DNA of 64,000 nucleotides, taken from contig JAFRTG010000014.1 of the NCBI GenBank assembly GCA_017427265.1, positions 1-64,000 on the forward strand. Direction: 5' to 3'. Below, in pieces: positions 24,178 to 31,747 of this stretch. Under the pieces are notes generated by a model. The model ran no database searches, had not been told where the DNA came from, and worked only from the letters and a program-made list of their open reading frames with translations. The stretch's first letter is position 1; the number at the start of each line of letters is the position of its first letter. Source of the stretch: Oscillospiraceae bacterium (GTDB lineage: Bacteria; Bacillota; Clostridia; Oscillospirales; Ruminococcaceae). Both the position numbers and the translations under genes were made by a program.

Positions 24178-24213
24178 TGGTTCTTTCCGATTGATTTACA
24201 AAGCAATATGAAA

Positions 24214-24249
24214 CAAACAGACCGGCCGCACTGGGCGCCGGTCTGTTTG
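24214..24249. terminator. Bidirectional terminator
   Basis: A 13-bp stem, CAAACAGACCGGC (24214-24226) with GCCGGTCTGTTTG (24237-24249), lies between convergent genes. Confidence 0.87.
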
Positions 24250-24265
24250 TATTTATCTCGAAAAA

Positions 24266-25873
24266 TCAGAATGCATGATCGTGCAGCGATACCTTTAATA
24301 CCGCCTCGGCGCAGCGGATGCCGTCAACGGCAGCGGAAACGATGCCGCCTGCATAGCCGGCGCCCTCGCCGCAGGGATACAGCCCCCTGACCGTCTGCGC
24401 TTCGAGCGTTTCAGGGTTCCGCAGAATCCGCACCGGCGAGGAGCTGCGCGTTTCCGGCGCAGTCAGAACGGCATCCGGCTGCAGAAAACCGTGCAGCTGC
24501 CGTTCGAGCATCGGGATGCCTGCGCGGAGCGATGCGCAGACAAATTCCGGCAGACAGCATTCCGGTTTTGCAAAGACCGTCCCCAGCGGATAGCTCGGCG
24601 CAACGTCCCCGAAGGACGCGGACTGCTGTCCCCTGAGAAAATCTCCGAGCAGCGTGACCGGCGCTTTGCCGGTACAGCCGCCTGCCTGATACGCAGCACG
24701 TTCGATTCTGCGCTGCAGCTCGACGCCTGCGAGCACATCATCCGAGCCGAAATCCGAAGGATTCACCCCGACGAGCAGCGCGCTGTTTGCATTCCGTTCG
24801 TTCCGGGCAAAGCAGCTCATGCCGTTTGTGACGACGCTTTCCGGTTCAGAGGCTGCCGCCTGCACAATACCGCCGGGGCACATGCAGAACGAATAGACGC
24901 CGCGGCCGTCTGCGGTATGCGCTGCGACCTTGTAGCTGGCCGCGCCGAGTGCCGGATGTCCGGCAGCTTTTCCGTAGCAGAAACGGTCGATATCTGCCTG
25001 ACGGTGCTCAATGCGGACGCCGAGCGAAAACGGCTTCTGCGCCATCGGCAGACCTGCGGCGCTGAGCATCCCGAATACATCGCGGGCGCTGTGTCCGACG
25101 GCCAGAATCGCAAAGTCCGTGCGCAGCTCCTGCGCTGTCCGGTTCTGCATATATTGTACCGAGATGAGCCTGCCGTCAGAAACCGTGATGCCAGTGCACT
25201 TTGCGCCGAACAGTACGGTTCCGCCGGCCTGCTCGATGCGCTTCCGGAGATTCGGAATGCATTCCGCGAGCTTGTCCGTGCCGATATGCGGCTTGGCCTG
25301 CCAGAGGATTTCCTCCGGCGCGCCGCAGTCTGCAAAGGTCTGCAGCACCTGCCGGATGCGCGGATCCTTTGTGCCGGTATTGAGCTTGCCGTCCGAGAAG
25401 GTTCCCGCACCGCCCTCACCGAACTGCACATTGCATTCTGGATCGAGCGTACCGGTCGCATAGTATTGCTGCACAGCCTTCTGCCGTTCCGCGACCGGCT
25501 TGCCGCGCTCCAGCAGAACCGGCCGCGCACCGGCCTGCGCAAGAATCCATGCGGCGAAAAGCCCCGCGGGGCCGGCGCCGATCACGACCGGACGCTGCGG
25601 CATCTGCACCGGCCTGTATTTCGGCATACAGAAGGGCTGTACCTGCTGAATATTCGTGTTCTTCGGCAGACGCTTCCGCACGGCCGCTTCGTTTTTGAGC
25701 TGCACATCTGCCGTTGCAATGAACTGCACCTGCTTCCGGGCATCGACTGCCCGCCGCACGAGTGTCAGCGATATAATTTCCTGCGGGCGGATATGCAGTG
25801 CCTTTGCGGCCTGTTCACGCAGCATCGCTTCCGTATAATCAAGCGGGAGCGGAATATTCGGGATTCGCAGCAT
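24266..25873 (-). CDS. FAD-dependent oxidoreductase (COG2509 family)
   Basis: 535 residues. A small N-terminal domain (1-90) precedes the dinucleotide-binding GAGPAGLFAAW (about 98-108). FGEGGAGTFSDGKLNTGT and the C-terminal YPCGEGAGYAGGIVSAAVDG are hallmarks of this uncharacterised FAD dehydrogenase family, distantly related to HI0933/GidA-like flavoproteins. The substrate is unknown. GGAGGTG precedes ATG 25873. Two small genes lie upstream on the same strand. Confidence 0.85.
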   Translation of the reverse strand: MLRIPNIPLPLDYTEAMLREQAAKALHIRPQEIISLTLVRRAVDARKQVQFIATADVQLKNEAAVRKRLPKNTNIQQVQPFCMPKYRPVQMPQRPVVIGAGPAGLFAAWILAQAGARPVLLERGKPVAERQKAVQQYYATGTLDPECNVQFGEGGAGTFSDGKLNTGTKDPRIRQVLQTFADCGAPEEILWQAKPHIGTDKLAECIPNLRKRIEQAGGTVLFGAKCTGITVSDGRLISVQYMQNRTAQELRTDFAILAVGHSARDVFGMLSAAGLPMAQKPFSLGVRIEHRQADIDRFCYGKAAGHPALGAASYKVAAHTADGRGVYSFCMCPGGIVQAAASEPESVVTNGMSCFARNERNANSALLVGVNPSDFGSDDVLAGVELQRRIERAAYQAGGCTGKAPVTLLGDFLRGQQSASFGDVAPSYPLGTVFAKPECCLPEFVCASLRAGIPMLERQLHGFLQPDAVLTAPETRSSSPVRILRNPETLEAQTVRGLYPCGEGAGYAGGIVSAAVDGIRCAEAVLKVSLHDHAF

Positions 25874-25898
25874 CGTCTCACCTCCGTCTGCCGGCTGC

Positions 25899-26105
25899 TT
25901 ACTTCTTATATTTTTTCATGTTGTGCTTCCGGATCAGCAGGCAGACAAGCACTGCTGCCATACAGCAAAGAATCAGAATGATGCAGGTCGGGATATTGCC
26001 CTTTGTCTCATCCTGCAGGAAGCGGATGCCGTACACCATCGCAGCAATTCCGAGTATGACCGCGGCAAGCCCTGCCATGATCTGGAGCAGAAGATCTTTT
26101 TTCAT
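25899..26105 (-). CDS. Small two-helix membrane protein
   Basis: 68 residues with two hydrophobic helices (about 6-28 and 38-60) and a basic tail (RKHNMKKYKK). No family is recognised. An AGGAAA ribosome site precedes ATG 26105. It overlaps the end of the preceding GNAT remnant by 4 bases and lies 25 bases before the FAD oxidoreductase gene. Confidence 0.6.
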   Translation of the reverse strand: MKKDLLLQIMAGLAAVILGIAAMVYGIRFLQDETKGNIPTCIILILCCMAAVLVCLLIRKHNMKKYKK

Positions 26106-26233
26106 ATGATATTTCCTGAATGTTTCAGCGGCGGTATATCCTGACTGCCGAACAGCGCAGCCTCACGCTGATAAGCTAGATACTGCAGCCGCAGGATCGC
26201 CGGTAGGTCTTGCAGCTCAGCGCTTGCGCTCAT
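26102..26233 (-). pseudogene. N-terminal remnant of a GNAT acetyltransferase
   Basis: 43 codons. LQDLPAILRLQYLAYQREAA and then SQDIPPLK look like the first 40 residues of a GNAT-family acetyltransferase (a type that starts with DLPAILRLQ, LAYQSEA and IPPL), but the frame stops and the acetyl-CoA-binding core is missing. The GGAGGTG ribosome site before ATG 26233 is intact, so a short peptide may still be made. Confidence 0.5.
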
Positions 26234-26294
26234 GCGCTTCACCTCCCGAAAGCACCGGGCAGTACAGGTCTGCGCCCGTACTGCCCGCTTGTTG

Positions 26295-26867
26295 TTATCG
26301 TCCGGCAAGACCGGCTTCGTATTCGCTTCGCAGAATCGAGAAATACAGTCTGCCGACGTATTCGCCGTTCATGCAGAAGTAATCGCGCAGCGTTCCCTCA
26401 TAGGTAAAGCCGCATTTTTCGATCACGCGCTTGGACGGCTTGTTGATCGTCTTGGTGCAGATCTGCACCTTATGCAGATTCATCGTGTCAAAACCGAATG
26501 CGATGACCGCTTTCGTCGCCTCAGTCGCATAGCCGCGGCACTGGAAATCAGACCCGATGCAGTATTCGATCTCGGCAAAATGATTCTTGTTGTCAACGAG
26601 GAAATACGCAATCTGGCCGATGCATTCGCCGCACTGCTTTTCAATGACTGCCCAGCGGTAATAATCCTCGCGCTCGTAGGAGCCGATATATTTGTCGAGC
26701 AGTCCCTTGACGGCTTCCTTGCCGGAATAGACCGGTTCGGAATACATCGTCTGGATTTTTTCGTCCGCGACCCAGTATTTCAGCATGGCCTCGTCATCGG
26801 AATACGCAAATCTGCGCAGGATCAGCCGTTCTGTTTCAATGGTCTGCGTGCCGGTGTGCGTCAGCAT
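26295..26867 (-). CDS. GNAT acetyltransferase, RimJ/RimL type
   Basis: 190 residues. ETERLILRRF opens the family fold, and the acetyl-CoA-binding region is CRGYATEATKAVIAFGF (the R/Q-x-x-G-x-G/A loop), followed by NKPSKRVIEKCGF. It probably acetylates an amine or protein N-terminus; the substrate is unknown. It begins 2 bases after the trpB2 stop with no clear ribosome site of its own, so it is translated by coupling and falls under the same T-box control. Confidence 0.85.
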   Translation of the reverse strand: MLTHTGTQTIETERLILRRFAYSDDEAMLKYWVADEKIQTMYSEPVYSGKEAVKGLLDKYIGSYEREDYYRWAVIEKQCGECIGQIAYFLVDNKNHFAEIEYCIGSDFQCRGYATEATKAVIAFGFDTMNLHKVQICTKTINKPSKRVIEKCGFTYEGTLRDYFCMNGEYVGRLYFSILRSEYEAGLAGR

Positions 26868-26869
26868 AA

Positions 26870-28243
26870 TCAGTCCATTTTCGGCAGCTTTGCAAAGGAT
26901 TCTGCAAGCTCAGCATCGGTCGGAACATAGTTCTGGAGATCGCCGTCATTGAACTTTGCATAGCCTGCAAGGTCGAAGTAGCCGGTGCCGGTCAGGCCGA
27001 ACACGATGGTCTTTTCCTCGCCGGTCTCCTTGCAGCGGAGCGCTTCTTCGATTGCGGCCTTGATGGCATGGGAGCTTTCCGGAGCAGGCAGGATGCCTTC
27101 GATGCGGGCGAACTGCTCAGCAGCTTCAAAGACCTCGGTCTGCTTATAGGAAACAGCCTTCAGGATGCCCTGCTCGTGCAGCTCAGAGAGTGTGCTGTTC
27201 ATGCCGTGATAGCGCAGGCCGCCTGCATGGTTCGGTGCCGGAATATAGTCCGCGCCGAGAGTGTACATTTTTGCGAGCGGGCAGATGCGGCCGGTGTCGC
27301 AGTAGTCATATGCATAAATACCGCGTGTCAGCGACGGGCAGGATGCCGGCTCGACAGCGATAAACTCATAATTGGCTTCTCCGCGGAGCTGCTCACCGAC
27401 GAACGGGGAGATCAGGCCGCCGAGGTTGGAGCCGCCGCCTGCACAGCCGATGATGATATCCGGCTTGATGCCGTACTTCTTGAGTGCAGTCTGTGTTTCC
27501 AGACCGATGACGGTCTGATGCAGCAGCACCTGATTGAGCACGGAGCCGAGCACATAACGGTAGCCTTCATGTGTTATTGCAGCCTCGGTTGCTTCGGAGA
27601 CTGCACAGCCGAGGCTTCCGCCGGTGCCGGGATGCTCAGCGAGAATCTTTCTGCCGATCTCGGTTGTTTCAGACGGGGACGGTGTGACTTCTGCACCGTA
27701 GGTACGCATGACCTCACGGCGGAACGGTTTCTGCTCATAGCTGACCTTGACCATGTAGACCTTGCAGTCGAGGTCAAAGTAAGAACAGGCCATGGAAAGG
27801 GCAGTGCCCCACTGGCCGGCGCCGGTTTCTGTTGTGACGCCCTTCAGACCCTGTTTTTTTGCATAGTAGGCCTGTGCGATTGCAGAATTCAGCTTGTGGC
27901 TGCCGGAGGTGTTGTTGCCCTCGAACTTATAGTAGATCTTTGCCGGTGTGCCGAGCTTCTTTTCGAGGCAGTAAGCACGTACCAGCGGGGAAGGACGGAA
28001 CATTTTATAGAAATCGCGGATCTCTTCCGGGATCTCGATGTATGCATCTGTGACATTCAGTTCCTGCTCTGCCAGTTCACGGCAGAACACCTGAGAGAGC
28101 ATTTCGAGCGTTGCAGGCTCATGCGTCTGCGGATTGAGCAGCGGTGCGGGCTTGACCTTCATGTCGGCACGGAGATTGTACCATGCTTTCGGCATTTCGT
28201 CTTCTTCGAGGTAGATCTTGTACGGGATTTCTTTGGTTGCCAT
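26870..28243 (-). CDS. TrpB-like (TrpB2) tryptophan synthase beta subunit
   Basis: 457 residues, longer than classic TrpB. The PLP lysine lies in GSHKLNSA, with ETGAGQWGTALS and the phosphate-binding GCAGGGSNLGG. TrpB2 enzymes join serine and indole to give tryptophan and are often found without trpA, as here. I chose ATG 28243, 8 bases after AGGAG. A T-box leader upstream should raise expression when its cognate tRNA (probably tRNA-Trp) is uncharged. A GNAT gene follows in the same operon. Confidence 0.9.
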   Translation of the reverse strand: MATKEIPYKIYLEEDEMPKAWYNLRADMKVKPAPLLNPQTHEPATLEMLSQVFCRELAEQELNVTDAYIEIPEEIRDFYKMFRPSPLVRAYCLEKKLGTPAKIYYKFEGNNTSGSHKLNSAIAQAYYAKKQGLKGVTTETGAGQWGTALSMACSYFDLDCKVYMVKVSYEQKPFRREVMRTYGAEVTPSPSETTEIGRKILAEHPGTGGSLGCAVSEATEAAITHEGYRYVLGSVLNQVLLHQTVIGLETQTALKKYGIKPDIIIGCAGGGSNLGGLISPFVGEQLRGEANYEFIAVEPASCPSLTRGIYAYDYCDTGRICPLAKMYTLGADYIPAPNHAGGLRYHGMNSTLSELHEQGILKAVSYKQTEVFEAAEQFARIEGILPAPESSHAIKAAIEEALRCKETGEEKTIVFGLTGTGYFDLAGYAKFNDGDLQNYVPTDAELAESFAKLPKMD

Positions 28244-28294
28244 TGTGAACACTCCTTTTTTATAATACTGCTGGGGGATGTCAGAGCAGACAAA

Positions 28295-28565
28295 TAAAAA
28301 ACGCCCGTCCCTGACGCTTCTGAACAGTCAAGGACGAGCGGTGCTCGCGGTGCCACCTTGATTCACCCGTTCCTTCCCCGGAACGCGGTGCACTTTGCAG
28401 GATACGTTACCTACCTATATCCCCGGCAACTGACGGGTGCCTTTCCGTCACAGCTTTCACTGTGCCCTCCGCGGGCCATTCAGCGAGTTGAATTCCGTCC
28501 GGATCTCAGCATCCCGGGCTCTCTGTGGGGTACAGATCTCACTGTTTCTCTCCGCATCAACGGTT
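28295..28565 (-). promoter_or_regulatory. T-box riboswitch leader
   Basis: On the minus strand the T-box sequence AAGGTGGCACCGCG (28359-28346) precedes a terminator whose stem pairs 28340-28327 with 28315-28301, followed by TTTTTT. Upstream lies a long Stem I region. A TGG at 28478-28476, in GAATGGCC, is a candidate tryptophan specifier, fitting the trpB2 gene below; I did not fold the specifier loop rigorously. Confidence 0.88.
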
Positions 28566-28574
28566 TATGGGTGC

Positions 28575-28603
28575 ATTATAGCATAAATATTTTTATTTGT
28601 CAA
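28575..28603 (-). promoter_or_regulatory. Promoter of the T-box/trpB2 operon
   Basis: TTGACA (28603-28598) and TATAAT (28580-28575), spacer 17 bp. Confidence 0.83.
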
Positions 28604-28721
28604 GCACTTCCCACAAAAAAGCAGAACAATATTGCGATTGCGCTGAGGAAACCTGCGGTGCCGGAGAGAACGCCGCCGCTCCGAAGCCGCAGACAACAGC
28701 GGCAGATTCAGTCTTTCCTGC

Positions 28722-29597
28722 TCAGTGGAATTCCTCGTTCGGATTCAGTGCGGCAGGGGATTTCCAGCGGATGCCGTAATCGCTGCGCAGAATCATGCGC
28801 TTTGCCATCCAGTATTCCTTGCAGTAATCGTAATAACCGCGCTCATGCTCCAGCGCGTCGTCAATTTTCTCCTCCAGCTCAAAGCGGATCGCCAGATATT
28901 CCGGTGTCAGCTCGACCGGATCGGATTCCGGCTCGGATTCCTTCGCATCCTGCACCTCGGCAAGCACCGTCGAAAAATGCTCTGAACCGAGATCGTTCTG
29001 CAGCATGAGGGTCAGCTCCGGGGTCATGCCCTCTGCGGTGTGCAGCGCGCAGGTGATGATCGAGAAGGCGCTGTCCTCCATGTCAATCAGCTCGCCGTTT
29101 TCAAGCACCCGGATATCCTGCTTCAGCAGCTCACGGGCGCTCTTGTGCGCGTGCATGGCATAATCCAGCGCTTCCGGCCAGAAGTGTGATTCCGCATAGG
29201 TGTTGGCCGTATCCTGACAGTAGCGCAGACAGTCAGACCATCTGCCCTCTGCCTCAAGCATGGTCAGGGCGTTGCGGCAGTTTTCGATTGCCGGATGTGC
29301 GCGCCATGTATCAAACAGCATCGAATGAAACTGCTGCAGCAGCAGACAGGTATAAAGCTGATCGACGGCCAGATCGGCAGTCGGATGGGCTTCAAAGGCA
29401 GAGCCTACACGTTCGAGCATCCGTTCGGTGAAGATGACGCCGAGATCGGCTGCACGCTCTGCATTCAGCAGATTGAGGTATTCCATCAGTTTCTGCTGCT
29501 TGTCCTGTTCGGAATGATCGGTGCTCTGAAGCAGAAGTTCCACTTCGTGTCCTTTTGCCTTCAGTTCCTGATGTTTGGCTTCATCCTTGATAAACAT
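28722..29597 (-). CDS. Hypothetical helical protein
   Basis: 291 residues, almost wholly helical and acidic, with no transmembrane segment or signal peptide. The central part (about 85-180) looks like helical-repeat (TPR-like) packing, with phrases such as YCQDTANTYAESHFWPEALD. I do not recognise a family. I chose ATG 29597 after GGGAGG; an in-frame ATG at 29615 lies upstream of the ribosome site. It is a single gene with its own promoter. Confidence 0.7.
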   Translation of the reverse strand: MFIKDEAKHQELKAKGHEVELLLQSTDHSEQDKQQKLMEYLNLLNAERAADLGVIFTERMLERVGSAFEAHPTADLAVDQLYTCLLLQQFHSMLFDTWRAHPAIENCRNALTMLEAEGRWSDCLRYCQDTANTYAESHFWPEALDYAMHAHKSARELLKQDIRVLENGELIDMEDSAFSIITCALHTAEGMTPELTLMLQNDLGSEHFSTVLAEVQDAKESEPESDPVELTPEYLAIRFELEEKIDDALEHERGYYDYCKEYWMAKRMILRSDYGIRWKSPAALNPNEEFH

Positions 29598-29701
29598 TGC
29601 ATAGCCTCCCTGCATCTGTAATGATGTTGTTTATATCTTTTTGTTCCGTCTGCACTGCACCGGACAGGATGCCTCGGGTACAGCGAATTCTTATTTAGTA
29701 T

Positions 29702-29730
29702 ATCATACCATAATTTGGCTCTGATGTCAA
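29702..29730 (-). promoter_or_regulatory. Promoter of the helical hypothetical gene
   Basis: TTGACA (29730-29725) and TATGAT (29707-29702), spacer 17 bp. The rest of 29598-29970 holds only this and the divergent promoter at 29884. Confidence 0.72.
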
Positions 29731-29883
29731 GCGAAATGCAGAAAAAGCGCCAAAAAATGTACGGCGTTTTTCCGCGGAAACGCTGCTGTATGCGGGGGGA
29801 ATCCGAAAATCGGCGGATAATCATGCGATGCCTTGCAGGGATTTGTGCAAAAGGTAGAAATTTCGGGCGTGGGATGCTTTTTT

Positions 29884-29912
29884 CTTGCATACTCCTGAAA
29901 AATATGATATAC
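29884..29912 (+). promoter_or_regulatory. Promoter of the Wzz-like gene
   Basis: TTGCAT (29884-29889) and TATACT (29907-29912), spacer 17 bp. Confidence 0.7.
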
Positions 29913-29970
29913 TGTTTTTCGTACATGCTCACTTTTCGGGCATGATGTAAAATGAAACGGAGGCTTCCAA

Positions 29971-31551
29971 ATGGCGGATCAGAATACGCAAAATGTTAAT
30001 CTGATTGTGAAGGGCGAAGAAAAGCACGGAGATGAAGTGGTCATCTCACTTTCCGCGATTGTTAAAAAGCTGAAAAAGTACTTCCTTGTGTGGTTTATGA
30101 CGGCTGTTATCATCGGCGGACTGATCGGCGGTGCAAGTATTTTCTTCAATACAACATCGGCTTCTCCCGTGATGGCGCTGGTCAGCTTTACGCATAAAAA
30201 TATTGAAAAAGGCAAAAACCCGGACGGCTCCGACTTCAAGCCCTATGACATCAAAAATCCGAGCGTGCTGGAGCGTGCCCTGAAGGACTGCAACATGGAG
30301 CTTGAAATGCTCGAAACGGTCCGCCGTGATATCGAGGTGGAGGGCATTATCCCTGAGGATGCCGTAAACCGCATCACCGCATATAAGAATATTTACGAGA
30401 CGGCGACAAACGGTCAGCTTGCCGCAGCCAATGCAATGCTGGAAACAACATGGTATTCCACGCAGTATCAGCTGACCTTCGACTACAAGGATGCAAAGAT
30501 CACCCGCGGACAGGCCGTGCAGCTGCTGAATGCCATTCTTGACCGCTACCGCGATTACTTCTTCGAGCAGTACGGCTATAACGAAGCACTCGGCAATGTG
30601 CTGAGCTCGATGGATTACACCGAGTATGACTATGCAGAAGCAGTGGATATGTTCAGAACCTCTCTGAACTCCCTGAACCGCTATGTTTCAAGCCTTGCCA
30701 CCGATGATACCACGCGCTTCCGTTCTTCTGTTACCGGCCTGACCTTTGCCGATCTGAAATCCAACATCAGTGCGATCAAGGATCTGGATCTGGATCTGAT
30801 TTCTTCGTATCTGAACCTCAACAACATCACCAAGGATAAGGACCGCCTGCAGGCTTACTACGAATTCCGGATCGAGAATCTGGAGCGTCAGCTGAAAACC
30901 GATGAGGAAACGCTGACAGCTGTCAACAATGCATTCGACAGCTATGAAAAGGATCAGGTTATCATCTTCAGCGACAGCGTTGCAAATACCGAGTCCACCA
31001 TTGCATCCGAAGAATACGATAAGCTCGTCAACCGCAAGATCTCCGCACAGAACAGCGTTTCGGAGACCAAGCAGCAGATTGACTACTACAAAGAGCGCCT
31101 GACGACCCTGCGCAAGACAACTGTCGGCAGCACCGACAAGGTCAAGAAGATCGAAGCAGATCTTGAGCGTGTGGATCAGAAGGTCAAGGATCTGGTGCAG
31201 ACCGTGAACGATACCGCCGATGATTACTATCAGCATGTCTCGCTGGCAAATGCCTATAACATTCTTGTCCCTGCAACCTCCGATGTGCCGACAACTGTTA
31301 TGACCGGCATCAAAAAGGCAATTATTCCGGCGGTCGGACTGGAAGCACTGCTGTTCGTCGGTTATCTGACCTATGCCTTCATCGAGGCCATCAAGGAAGA
31401 GAATCTCAAGCGTAATCCGGTTGCTGCAGAGGGCGAGACCGAGGCAGCAGGCGGCGATGATCCCAAGACGGAGGAAAAGACAGAGGATGCTCCCGCAGAG
31501 ACACCTGCAGAAGAATCCAATGACAACAGCAAAAAGAAGAAGAAAAAGTGA
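29971..31551 (+). CDS. Wzz-like polysaccharide chain-length/export protein
   Basis: 526 residues. Transmembrane helices at about 38-60 and 448-470 flank a large exterior region with long coiled coils (about 290-420), the arrangement of Wzz/polysaccharide co-polymerase proteins. The cytoplasmic C-terminus is acidic and ends in a lysine run. No kinase domain is attached. It probably sets chain length in capsule or cell-wall polysaccharide export. No other polysaccharide gene is adjacent, so the partner system is unclear. Confidence 0.65.
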   Translation: MADQNTQNVNLIVKGEEKHGDEVVISLSAIVKKLKKYFLVWFMTAVIIGGLIGGASIFFNTTSASPVMALVSFTHKNIEKGKNPDGSDFKPYDIKNPSVLERALKDCNMELEMLETVRRDIEVEGIIPEDAVNRITAYKNIYETATNGQLAAANAMLETTWYSTQYQLTFDYKDAKITRGQAVQLLNAILDRYRDYFFEQYGYNEALGNVLSSMDYTEYDYAEAVDMFRTSLNSLNRYVSSLATDDTTRFRSSVTGLTFADLKSNISAIKDLDLDLISSYLNLNNITKDKDRLQAYYEFRIENLERQLKTDEETLTAVNNAFDSYEKDQVIIFSDSVANTESTIASEEYDKLVNRKISAQNSVSETKQQIDYYKERLTTLRKTTVGSTDKVKKIEADLERVDQKVKDLVQTVNDTADDYYQHVSLANAYNILVPATSDVPTTVMTGIKKAIIPAVGLEALLFVGYLTYAFIEAIKEENLKRNPVAAEGETEAAGGDDPKTEEKTEDAPAETPAEESNDNSKKKKKK

Positions 31552-31561
31552 TCTGATGTAA

Positions 31562-31605
31562 AAGACGTCCGTGCAGTTATTGGCTGCGCGGGCGTTTTTG
31601 TTCAG
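31562..31605 (+). terminator. Terminator after the Wzz-like gene
   Basis: An imperfect stem, ACGTCCGTGCAG with CTGCGCGGGCGT, is followed by TTTTTG. Confidence 0.72.
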
Positions 31606-31656
31606 CGGTGCAGGAACAATCCGCCGCGCAGCAATGCTGAAAACGTGTTCCGGTAC

Positions 31657-31685
31657 TTGCTTTTTTTCCTTAAAAATGATATACT
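31657..31685 (+). promoter_or_regulatory. recJ promoter
   Basis: TTGCTT (31657-31662) and TATACT (31680-31685), spacer 17 bp. Confidence 0.7.
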
Positions 31686-31747
31686 AATATATTGAGAGAT
31701 CAGACGATTGAATCTGTCAAATGATGACACAGCGGAGGTGGCAGAGC

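Noticed and set aside
28600..28721. Possible peptide gene downstream of the helical hypothetical gene
   Set aside because: The frame has no start with a ribosome site and no recognisable sequence; treated as spacer.
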